Shown in pieces: positions 12,311 through 22,440 of a stretch of DNA of 64,000 bases. This stretch comes from Gymnorhina tibicen (taxonomy: Eukaryota > Chordata > Aves > Passeriformes > Artamidae), in the NCBI GenBank assembly GCA_013399875.1, contig VXAZ01005702.1, forward strand, positions 599,768 through 663,767, in the 5' to 3' direction. Under the pieces are notes generated by a model. It had not been told where the DNA came from and searched no databases. It was given only the letters and a program-made list of their open reading frames with translations. Within the stretch, counting starts at the first letter, position 1; each line of letters begins with the position of its first letter. The translations under genes and the position numbers were made by a program.

Positions 12311-13065
12311 AGTACAGAATTACAGAACTGAGCTGGAAGGGATATCAGAAGTCCTTGGTCCACCTCTTTGCTTCAGCATATAAATTATAGTTATGTGCAA
12401 GATATTTTCCAGTTCTGAAAGATTCTCTGAAGTGGAGACTTCACAGACTCTGAATCTAGCCTGTTTTAATATAACGTTATATTTATTATTTCAATGTGCA
12501 AATTAAAATGTTATTTAAACCTATTAATTACGTATTGCCCTATTATTGCTAACACAGAGAACTGGCAACTATTTTTCACTTTCAGTCAGTATTTTACATA
12601 TTTAATTATTCTTAAATCTTCAGTTTTCTTTCAGATAACCAATCCCAAACTGTAGCATTTTGCCTCTTTATAAAAACTATCCATATCTCTGATTATACTA
12701 ATTTTTCTCCTCTGAACTATTTGCAGTGCTGCTGTGTAGCTTTCTTGAGAGCTCTAAAGGCTCCTCAGAACAGGTTACTATACCCCAGCTGAGGTTTCAT
12801 GTATGAGGGACAAAGCAGAAGAACTACCTAGCATCTCTTGTGAGCTGTAGTTCATTTACATATCCCAGCATGATGTGCAATGCTCTCCTTTACAGCAGCA
12901 TGACACCACTGATTGATGTGTAGCTTATGATCTGCTGAGGATTATCCTCAGATCCTTTGATATTGAGTTGCTATTTAATCAACTCATGTAGAATTGCTAA
13001 CTCTGTATTCATGTACCTGAAATTACAATCCAAAAGTAGAAGACTGTAATTGCCTTTATTGAATT
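12311..13065 (-). mobile_element. Ancient CR1 LINE copy, highly diverged
   Basis: The left edge (ACAGAATTACAGAACTGAGCT, then GGAAGGGATATCAGAAGTCC) resembles the reverse complement of a CR1 3' end. Further right, 12760-12960 reads like the old amniote-type CR1 RT C-terminal region in reverse: a CCAGCTGAGGTTTCATG-like phrase, CATATCCCAGCATGATG, and GATTATCCTCAGATCCTTT. The middle (12400-12700) is barely alignable by eye. Divergence is much higher than in the other CR1 copies here, so this is probably an insertion predating modern bird orders. The boundaries are approximate. Confidence 0.6.
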
Positions 13066-13486
13066 GAATCATTCATTTAAAAATCATTTTTCCCCTGTTA
13101 TTAAAATTATTTTGAATTATAATAGAGACTCCCAGTATTCTTGCACTTTATACCAGGACAACACAGTAAGCATACTTTCTATTCCATCACCCGGGATATA
13201 AAAGAAGAATAAACCAGAATTCAAGTAGGATCCACTGAAAAGCTTTAAGTAAATCTCCCTCCATTGACAGTTTCTCTAACCATTCCATCTTGTGACCAGT
13301 TTCACTGTAGCACTGGTAGTCTCATCCATACCACACCTGTGAAGCTAATTACAAAAATATGTGACACTGTGTCAGGAGTCTTACTAAGGCCACAACATAG
13401 TATATTTTGATTCTCTACTACACATAAAATATTAAATCCAAATTATTTGTTACTTTGTTTTCTTTCAAAATCTTACAAATTATTCA
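13066..13486. other. Unassigned sequence
   Basis: No match recognised. The missing 5' two-thirds of the neighbouring ERVL LTR is not present here. Confidence 0.5.
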
Positions 13487-13712
13487 ATCATCAGTCAGCG
13501 AGTGGCGAACAATTAGATTGTGCATCGCTTATTTTGTCTATTCTAATTGCCATTATTATTATTATTCTCCTTTTCTATTGCATTAAACTGTCTTTATCTC
13601 AACCCAAAAGTTTGCTCACTTTTCCATTTCTCTCCCCCATCCTACTGTGAAGGTGGGGAGTGAGCAAGCAGCTCTGTGGTGCTTTGTTGTCAACTGGAGT
13701 TAAACCATGACA
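13487..13712 (+). mobile_element. ERVL-type LTR, 3' portion (upstream LTR of collapsed provirus)
   Basis: This matches the last ~225 bp of a common avian ERVL LTR: the phrase AATTAGATTGTGCATCGC, the polyadenylation signal ATTAAA at 13582-13587, CTGTCTTTATCTCAACCC, then a G-rich stretch with GTGAGCAAGCAGC. It ends in AAACCATGACA at 13712. The U3 part is missing and the junction near 13487 is abrupt. It pairs with the LTR at 14843-15360 in the same orientation, with gag-like sequence between. A short ATT microsatellite is embedded at about 13551-13566. Confidence 0.85.
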
Positions 13713-14842
13713 ATCATTTTTGTTGCCGCATGTGGGGTATGACGGGTTGAGATAATACCAAATCTGACTAGAACACATTACAATAAATTTTTTATAAGCA
13801 CTCATTACATTAGTTTAAAAATTGCTGGTCACAATGTTGATTTATTTGCTCTCAAATTTGGTGTGCTTGTACTTTCACTTGCCTTATGCAACACCTTCCT
13901 TGCAGTATATGTTCCCCATTGTGCTGTTTATCACCCACGAGAGCTGGGCTAAGGTTATCATGTAATTCTGCTGTGTAGCACTGGCTTATGGTATGATAGA
14001 ATTGCTGGTCGTGAAACTGATCTGGTAGTTGTACTCAGCATAGCCATCATAGCCATACTTCAGGAGCCATCTATTGGAAACTATTTATAATTATATCTTT
14101 TAACTTTTCCTTTTCTCCTTGGAGATGCGTTCCATACAGGAGACACTTCCATCTTCCCCTCCTTCTCCTCCAGGCTAATTACAATAGCTCTTGAGAATTT
14201 TGATTCTCCTTGGGATGTTCAAACCAGAATGTTCCTATTGCTACCTGTTCTGAATGTGTTCCAGGTCTTGTTTAATGTTAAACAGCTATTTAAGAATACA
14301 CCCAGTCACCTGCCCTGAGGCTGAATAATTATGAGCGGCAGGGTATGTGGGATGCTATAGGCAGGTACCTAAAAGAGTGGGCACTTCCAATGTTTTGGAA
14401 CCTCACCCCTGAAAAAGTGCAGAATCTGGAAAAATCAGTAAAATATTTGAGAAAACTATGCTATCACCCTGGCAATTCCAGAGAAACACAAATCACTGCA
14501 AGATGCTAGGGCCTGGCCCAGGCCTACCAAGCCATGTTCAACACTTCTCAGCACCCTCAACAGGAAGAAATGGTCTCTGGATGTGACAGCAAAATGACAA
14601 ATGCTGCAGATACTTCAACTGAGATGACAGGTACTGCAGCTCATTTAGTAAGGGGTGAAGAAGCAGGGCCATCACGAGAACAGGAGCAGAAAGAGGCAGA
14701 ACCAAAAAATGAGACAAAACCACCTAATCCTGATTCCTGAGTGACCTGCATTAAGGAATATGTTATAACTCACCCAGACAAGTGGACTACCACAGAGAGA
14801 GAAACTATCAAACTAATACAATGAATACTTATAACAAATTTC
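13713..14842 (+). pseudogene. ERVL internal region remnant (leader and partial gag)
   Basis: Sequence between two ERVL LTRs that I recognise as the 5' internal region of this element family. It has a leader of about 600 bp, then a gag-like stretch from about 14330. The last open part is a 68-codon ORF at 14534-14740, rich in Glu, Thr, Ser and Pro, ending in a stop followed by further decayed sequence. Pol and the rest of gag are absent, so roughly 1.1 kb remains of an internal region normally several kilobases long. Nothing encodes a working product. The primer-binding site expected just after 13712 is too diverged to assign by eye. Identification of gag rests on remembered family resemblance, not on a search. 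Confidence 0.7.
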
Positions 14843-15360
14843 TTGTGTTTCAGCTTCAATAGGAGAACAGTGCTGGTAACACAGTGATGTTTTTGTTGTT
14901 GCTAAGTAGCATTTGTACTAAGTGAAGGATTTTTCAGCTTCTCATGGCCTGCTAGCTAGAAGGTGGGAGGGCCACAAGAATTTGGGAGAGGACACAGCCA
15001 GGACAGCAGATCCAAACTGGCCAAAGGGATATTCCTTACTGTATGGTGTCATGCTCAGTGTATAAACTCAGGGGAAAGCTGGCTGGAGGCCAGTGTTTGG
15101 GAACTGGCTGGAATCACCCGGGCAGCGGTGTGCAATTACATTGTGCATCACTCATTTTGTATATTCTAGTTATTTTATCATCACTATTATAATCATTATA
15201 TTCCTTCTTTTCTATCCTGTTAAGCTGCCTTTAACTCAACCTACAAGTTTTCTCACTTTTGCTCTTTGGATTGTCTCCTCCATCACACTGTAGGGAAGGA
15301 GGCAGGAGTGAGCGAGCAGCTGTGTGGTGCTTATTTACCACTGGGGGTTAAACCACAGCA
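14843..15360 (+). mobile_element. ERVL-type LTR, nearly complete (downstream LTR)
   Basis: Begins inside U3 (near TTGTGTTTCAGCTTCAATAG) and runs through GCTAAGTAGCATTTG, GGACACAGCCAGGACAGC, CCAAAGGGATATTCC and a TATAAA box at 15061-15066. It ends in the G-rich U5 and GGTTAAACCACAGCA at 15360. The first ~60-90 bases of the LTR, including its TG end, are missing where it joins the gag remnant. That points to a deletion that removed the rest of the provirus and the LTR start together. The polyadenylation signal is degraded (GTTAAG near 15220). It differs from the 13487-13712 LTR by many substitutions, so the insertion is old. Confidence 0.88.
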
Positions 15361-18300
15361 CTCTTAAAAACATTGTTATATTTTTCATTTTCCAGTCTTC
15401 TGAAATCTCATTTATTTTTCATGCACTCTCAGAAATAAGGACAAAAAATTCTGACATTACTTTTATATGTTCTTAAAGCCATTTAAAGGACATATCATTA
15501 GGGCCAAAATATTTTAGCAGATTCATATTTTTCAAGTATGCTCCAGCTTATTATTTCTCTGTTTGGCAGTAAGAACTTGTCAGTGACATCAGTTATGCCT
15601 CTAGTTGAGTATTTCAGGGAATGCTGATGGAAAGACAAGGTAAATTTCCTCTGTTGATAGATTATTTCCACCCTGGCTTTCTTTTTCCTTAAATATACTT
15701 GCAGAATTACTTCTCAACACTCTTGCATGTTACTTCCTGGCTGTATTTTAAGCTATATATGGTCTGGTGTTGTTCCTATCTATGTGAGCTACTTGTCTTA
15801 TCTTTCCAAGTTTCTATCTGACCTAGTTTCCATAGTCTACGTGATCTCTTTCATGGTTTATGTCATTTGATCTCTCAATATACTTCCTGTTCTTCCTCTG
15901 TAATTAGATAATCTGCACTTCTGCCCTTCATATTATCTCTTTAGGATTCAACTGTCTCTCCGTAACTAATTTTTCACTAAATTTAATAAACTCAAGACAA
16001 TCAAGAAATAAAGTCCACCTTTTTGAAGTCTATTATTTTTATTCTGGATTTTTTTCTTGCTAAGGATTGTGAACTCTATCACTTCATTCCTAGTAGTTGA
16101 CATCAAATCTAAAAGAGCTTCACCTTTCATTTTTTTCTTTTTCCTTTTCTTGTGTAAAAACATTGCCATTCAAGCATTCCAGGAACTAATGATTGAACAA
16201 ATTGATTATTCAGACAGAAACACAAGTTTTGTTAGAAAATTATAGGCTAAGTACAGCAATCTTAATGACCTTTCACTACGTCAGGCAGTAAAGAACAGGA
16301 CACTTGTAAAAATTTGTCCAGCTGAAAATAAAGAAGAACCAAAAGACCTCACAATAAGTGCATTGCCTGTAATCAAGTCCAAGTTTGATTTCAGTGATAA
16401 GCACATGAAAAATAATAATAACCCACTTGAAAATTTTTATTTTGGGGAGGGCTGACAATTCAATGACTTTGAAATACTTCTATCAACCTTAATTATATTG
16501 TCATTGCTCTTGAAAAATAGACTGTGTGAAAGTAATTTCTTTTACATTCTCTGCATAAACCAATCAAGTTCATAAAACTGAACTGAAATTATGCAGGTTT
16601 ATGATCTACAAATAAAATACTTTATTTCTTTTCAAGATTCCTCTCAAGTATTCTAAAATGGCTTTGTTTCCTTTTATCACTGCTGTTTGCTGTGTTTACC
16701 AAGAACGTAGGAAAATGGTTTCCGTCTCAGGAATTTGAACACATACATCCCCTGAAGGGCAGCTTCTCAACCACCGACCACGTTGTACTCTAATATATGT
16801 GCTTGTGAAGATGGGGCAGATATCCTTTGGGTTTGCTTCGGTTTTGTTAACCTTCCACCAAATCAAGGCACTCCCACTTTATGTGAATGCCATATCCATC
16901 ATGCTGGAGAGTTTTTAAATATTTTATGCAAAAATATTTCCTGCCCCTCAGGGAGGGTTTAGAAGGACTCAATGACTCTTCTTCACATATCAATCACATG
17001 GCTCAATAGGAATGTATGACGCAATTTTTCAGATATCTCTGGAAGAATGGAACCAGCCGTGGATGTTGAGTGTGAAAGCACCGAGAGCTTTGAACAAATT
17101 CTCAAATCCTGCTATTAAGCTTTGTCTGAATATACGAAGCACTCCTACTCGGTTCTTCATCTCTGAATTCTGTACACTTGGAGCCTGGACCTGTGCCAAC
17201 ACTGGTATACTGATTCAAATGGGTACACCCATTTGAATAAATGTCCTAGATAGGTTTAGCATGTTCCATTTGGAAATGAATGGATAGTTAATCTGTTAAT
17301 TAATATTAATTATTGAAACAGACTTGAAGTTTAAAATTGCAGTCAGATTTATTTTAAACACTCCATGGCTTTTAGCTGGAATGTGGTTTAGGTTTGTGTT
17401 GTATTTATTGTCTGACTTAGTTTTAGGTCAATAAATTCGATTGGATGCAGCTTGAACCACATTGTAAGCTTGAAAATGCATCCTGTTCCTGGTGCTGCCA
17501 TGGTGTTTATATATGGCTTCTGACAATTCACTGAGCATCCACTTCTCTCTGAGCAAAATGGAAATAGAAATAAAACCGGTGATGAAGAGTTGTTGTATAT
17601 CAGGTATCAGTGCCAAGAAATCTAAGGGTAATTATTATTATTCTGAACATAGAAATATTGAATTATTCAGTGACGGTTTTACCACTTAATGTACCATAAA
17701 GTGATAAAGCAAAGACACTTTTTGATTCCTTTGATTTTGCAGAATTCTAGTGCTTCATGTACAGCAGTCTTGCTTAGTCAGTGACAGGTTGATACTGATT
17801 CACTCTTAACATATATATTGTAATTAATGACTTCTTTTCAGCCTTTTTTTTTTTGTGAAATGCATATATGAACAAACAACATAGCCACCACATTTGCTCA
17901 TATTCTGCTATATTTACCAAAAGTTTCTAAACTGTGTCCTCAGGTGAAATACTGGCAATGTTTTATTAGTAATCCCTCCTATTTTGTCAGTAATTACAGA
18001 ATCATTATTTTTGAAAACCAAGATCTACTACTTTTAGCTATCCAGAAGAATCTATCAAAGCACACTACTACCCCTTGTATTTTGAAAAGTGGAATAAAAC
18101 TAGATGTATTAATTATATAAGCTCCTGACCATCAGTATGCTATCTTTGTGCAAATGCTGTCAGCAATATCTAGGCTGTGAGTTAGCTAGAAAGAGGGCAC
18201 AGGACATATTTGTCTATAATTTGACTGGAGGCTCCGTCATCTCCAAATCAGGCTTCAAGACAAGCTATTATTGCTATTGGTCTTCAAACTCTATATACAA

Positions 18301-18566
18301 AAACTCTGTTCTAAATAATGAATGAAAAATTCAAGAGATAAAAATACCATCTTTAAAACATGCTAGTAAAGTAAAAACATCAAGAAAAGACCATGAAGTG
18401 CTACCAACTAAAATTATTAGGGAAGATATTTTTAAGTAAACTTGGTAAACAAGATTCTCATGTTTTCTTATGTGTCAGTTGTAGCTAAGTATTTAAATAG
18501 TTTAGATTATTTAAAAATACTCTACTAGTAAAAGAAAAATTACAAAGGCATACTTAGGTGGAAATT
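15361..18566. other. Unassigned AT-rich sequence
   Basis: No gene or mobile element recognised. It contains a perfect 26-bp palindrome at 17213-17238 (separate entry) and a short ATT run near 17627-17641. ORFs of 74 codons or fewer have no recognisable features. Confidence 0.55.
17213..17238. repeat. Perfect inverted repeat, 12-bp arms, 2-bp spacer
   Basis: The left arm ATTCAAATGGGT (17213-17224) and right arm ACCCATTTGAAT (17227-17238) are exact reverse complements around AC. An AATAAA follows immediately (17236-17241). It would fold into a tight hairpin or cruciform, or could bind a dimeric factor. Confidence 0.95.
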
Positions 18567-18815
18567 AATGGAATCATAAAATGGTTTGTGTTGGAAGAGG
18601 ACTTAAAGATGATATTCAACCTCCCTCCCATCCCTGCCCCTTCCACTAGCCCAGGCTGCTCAAAGCCTTGAACACTTGCAGGCACGGGGCATTCACATCT
18701 AATCGGGGCATCCTGTTACAGAACCTCACCAGCCTCACAGTAAAGAATTTCTTCCAAATAGCCAATCTAAACCTACCTTTTTGTTAATTTAAAGTCATTA
18801 AACTTTCAGCTAACC
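18567..18815 (-). mobile_element. CR1 LINE 3' fragment
   Basis: The reverse-complement 3' terminus (AATGGAATCATAAAATGG) is followed by the conserved 3' segment: TTGGAAGAGGACTTAAAGATG, CCCAGGCTGCTCAAAGCC, and CACAGTAAAGAATTTCTTCC, which in sense encodes the RT C-terminus and 3' UTR. It is truncated at its 5' end at about 18815, directly against a second CR1 of opposite orientation. Confidence 0.9.
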
Positions 18816-20347
18816 CCGCAGGCCAGGTTGGAGGGACATCACTGCAGGAGCTGATAAAAGTGCTCTCTGAGTCACTTTCAGTCATTTTCCAGCAGCCTTG
18901 GCTAACTGGAGAGGTCCCAGATATCTGGAGGTTAGCAAATATGATGCCCACCTACAAGAAGAGTCAGAAGGAGGATCCAGGGAACTACAGGCTTGTCAGC
19001 CTGACCTTGGTGCCAGGGAAGGTCATGGGTCTGATCATCCTGAGTGCCATTACATGGTACAAGACACCAGGGGATCAGGCCCAGACAGCATGGGTTTATC
19101 AAAGGCAGGTCCTGCTTGACTAAACTGGTCTCCTATTACAAGATGACCCACTTAGGGGAGGAGGGAAAGCCTGAGATGTTGTCTGCCTAGGATTTAATAA
19201 AGTCTTTGACACCATTTCCCATAGTCTTCTCTCAGAGAAACTGGCTGCTCAGGTCTTGGACAGGCATATTCTTCACTGGGTGATGGTTGTGTCTAGGAAG
19301 TTGTGTCTTCACTTGGCTGGATGGTTGTGTCTAGGAAGCTGTGGTGAATGGAGTTAAATCCAGTTGATGACTGGTCACAAGTGGTGTTCCTCAGGGCTCA
19401 GTACTGGGGCCAGTCCTATTTAATGTCTTTGTGATCTGGATGAGGGGACTGAGTGCACCCTCAGTCAGTCTGACACTAGGTTGGGTGGGAGTGTTGATCT
19501 GCTGGAGGGTAGGAAGGCTCTACAGAGATGTCAGGATGGAGTGATGGGCTGAGGCCAATTGTATGAGGTTGAACAAGGCAAAGTGTCGTCTCCTGCATTT
19601 GGGCCACAACAATTCCATGCAATACTGCAGGCTTGGGGAAGAGTGGCTGGAAAGCCGCCTGGTGCAGAAGGACCTGAGCTTGCTGGTTGACAGAAGGCTG
19701 AACACGAGCAAGCATGTGACTGGGTGGCTCAAGAAGACTAATGGTATCCTGGTTTGTATCAAAAATAATGCAGCCAGAAGGACTAGGGAAGTGATTGTCC
19801 TTCTGTACTCAGCACTGGTGAGGCCTCAACTCGAGTACTGTGTCCAGGTTCAGGCCCCTCACTGCAAGAAAGACTGAGTTAACTGGAGCATGTCCAGAGA
19901 AGGGCAAAAAACTTGGTGAAGGGTCTGGAGCACAAGTCTGATGAGGAGTGGCTGAGGAAACTGGAATTATTTAACTTGGTGAAAAGGAGGCTGAGGGGAG
20001 ACCTTATCACTCTCTACAACTACCTGAAAGGAGGCTGTAGGAAGTCGGGGGTCCGTCTCTTCTCCCAAGGAACAAGTAACAGGACAAGAGGAAATGACCT
20101 AAAGTTGCATCAAAGGGAGGTTTAGGTTGACTGTTAGAACTAAATTCTGCACTTTAAGGACTGTCAAGTGTTAGAAGAAGTTATTCAGGGAAGTGTCTGA
20201 GTCACCATCGCTGGAAACATTTTAGAAGTGTGTGGATGTGACACTTAGGGACATCGTTTAGTGATAGACATGACAGTATTAGTTTAATGGTTACACTCAG
20301 GAATCCTAATGGTCTTTTCCAGCCTAAGTTATTGTACGATTCTAAGA
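18816..20347 (+). mobile_element. CR1 LINE, RT to 3' end, degenerate
   Basis: About 1.5 kb in sense orientation. 18860-19123 gives the RT region before the active site (SWLTGEVPDIWRLANMMP-like, then YKKSQKEDPGNYRLVSLT). 19380-19450 gives [15 protein letters not shown]. The following segment that should carry FADD is lost in a small deletion near 19460-19480, so the catalytic centre is missing. 19563-20125 covers the downstream domains, including CKKD and [17 protein letters not shown]. The 3' end has ATGGTCTTTTCCAGCCTAAG and finishes near 20347. Stops and frameshifts break the frame, and an internal 38-bp duplication lies at 19270-19345. Confidence 0.95.
19270..19345. repeat. 38-bp tandem duplication inside CR1
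   Basis: GATGGTTGTGTCTAGGAAG starts at 19282 and again at 19320, with matching upstream CTTCACTGGG/CTTCACTTGG. Two copies of a ~38-bp unit with few differences arose after the CR1 inserted, or in its source copy. Confidence 0.85.
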
Positions 20348-21535
20348 CTCTGCAAATGTGATTCCATGGTGACCTTATGTTGAAAATTGTTTGTCTTAAA
20401 TAATCAGTATCAAAGACAATCTTTGTAAGAATTATCAGTTTCTCTAACACCAATTATACTTAGTTTTTAAAGACTGAAGATATTGATATAAGCTGTATGG
20501 GCACCTACTAGTTTTTAAAGAAGCTGAACCGTGCAACTAGAGAAGAAAAATAATAAAGAAATCTCATGACAAATCTTTAACAGGGCATTATGATATGGAT
20601 GTATTTCTAAAGCATGAGGAAAGATCAACATTTTCATGTTAGACCAAGTTTTAATGAGCATCAGTTCGTAAAACATATATCAAGAACTTCAAGGTTCTCT
20701 TACTCATTTATCATACATGCTCTGTGAATATCTAAAGTGCATTTTCCTGTTTGGATGACACCTCTGTGCTCTGTCTAGCTGCATGAAAGTAAAATCACAT
20801 TCACCTGCATACTGGAGGAGTTGAAAGTGTTCAACAAAAGCAAAACAAGATAAGAATATGGTAAGATGAGAACGGAGTGTCCAAGCTGAATGCGTTATGA
20901 TAAAGCTGAATTCCATAGTCTCATCACTGTCAAAACATATTTCCTGTATCTTGTCTCCAGAGTAATATATGCCGTTGGTGGAAAAACACTGCTTTCTATC
21001 TTCTGATTAATGTAATGCCATTCAGTAACTACAGATACCGCATTCATCTTCAAACAGAAGCATGGTTTGTAATATTTAAGCAGAGGAGCCATGAACAGGC
21101 TATGCTTACACAAGGATGGACAACAAAAATCTCACCTTTCAGGTTTTTTATTTGCTTTTTTAAGATAATGAAAAGCTGTGGATGCATGTAAAGATTAAAA
21201 TTTAATTATTTTTAAGCTATTCAGACTTATTCAAAATGCTTCAATCACTTAATGAAGATTGAAAACCCTTGAAACAGCACCAAATAGCAGACTGTACAAC
21301 ATTTTTATGTATGTTTGTGGGTTTTTTCTCCAACATGAAATTTATCAAAATAACTTCTGGAAAGACTATTTTTCACAGTTTTGGTTTTGTAAAGAGAAAA
21401 GGTCTGGGAATTTCTTAGTGTGATCTACAGAAATATGTCAGTTATTTTGAAAAAAAAGTGCAATTCATATTTTTTCATTCTGTCAACTCACGACCAGCAC
21501 CTGCACATAAAAGAAACCTCTGGAAAGTGCTAGCA
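20348..21535. other. Unassigned AT-rich sequence
   Basis: No recognised gene or repeat between two sense-oriented CR1 copies. Confidence 0.55.
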
Positions 21536-22440
21536 ACCAGGGTGTGGAGAGTCAGAAAGGGTGTGGCAAGGTAGTTCACGTGGAAGGGCGCACAGAAAGG
21601 GCACACAGAAAGGGCGCTGAAGCTTGGGAGAGGTTGGATCAAAGGGCCAAGGCCAGTTGTGCGAGGTTCAACAAGGCCAGGTGCCAGGCCCTGCACTCAG
21701 GTCACAACAACCCCATGCAGTGCCACAGGCTGGTAGAAGAGTGACTGGAAAGCTGCCCAGCAGAGAAGGACTGTTGATCAACAGCCAGCTAAACACGATC
21801 CAGTGTGTGTGCCCAGGTGGCCAAGAAAGCCAAGGGCATCCCGGTTTGAACCACAAATAGTGTGGCCAGCAGGACCAGGGCAGTGACTGTCCCGCTGTAC
21901 TCGGCACTGGTGAGGTCACAACTCAAACCTTGTGTTCAGTTCTGGGCTCCTCTCTACAAGAAAGACATTGAGGTGCTGAAGTGTGTCCAGAGAAGGGCAG
22001 AGGAGCTGGTGAAGGGTCTGGAGCACAAGTCTGATGAGAAGCGGCTGAGAGAGATGGGGTTGTTTAGCCTGGAGAAAAGGAGGCTGAGGGGAGACCACAT
22101 CGCTCTCTACAACCACCTGAAAGACGATTGTAACAACATGGTTATCGATCTCTTCTTCCAAGAACAACGGGCAGGACAAGAGGAAATGGCCTCATGTTGT
22201 ACCAGGGAGGGTATAGATTGGATATTAAGAAAAATTTCCTCACCAAAAAGATTGCCAAGCACTAGAAAACATTGCCCAGGAAAGTGGTGGAGTCACCATC
22301 CCTGGAGACATTTAAAATATGTGTAGATGTGGCACTTGGGGATGTGGTTTAGTGGTGGACTTGGCAGTGTTAGGTTAATGGTTGAATTCAATGATCTTAA
22401 TGGTCTTTTTCAACTTAGATTATTCTATGATTCCATGATT
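21536..22440 (+). mobile_element. CR1 LINE, RT C-terminal region to 3' end
   Basis: Same subfamily as the element ending at 20347. They share the phrase GTGAAGGGTCTGGAGCACAA, then GTCTGATGAG, and a 3' end of the type GTTAATGGTTGAATTC, GATCTTAATGGTC, then TTCTATGATTCCATGAT at 22440. The 154-codon ORF at 21862-22326 is an uninterrupted piece of the ORF2 C-terminal region in frame. The first ~80 bp (21540-21618) contain imperfect copies of a 12-13 bp CACAGAAAGGG unit, so the true 5' truncation point may be nearer 21618. Confidence 0.93.

Noticed and set aside
18567..20347. Twin-primed (5'-inverted) single CR1 insertion
   Set aside because: A 5' inversion would place upstream element sequence in the inverted part. 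Here both halves carry CR1 3' ends, so two cDNAs are needed.
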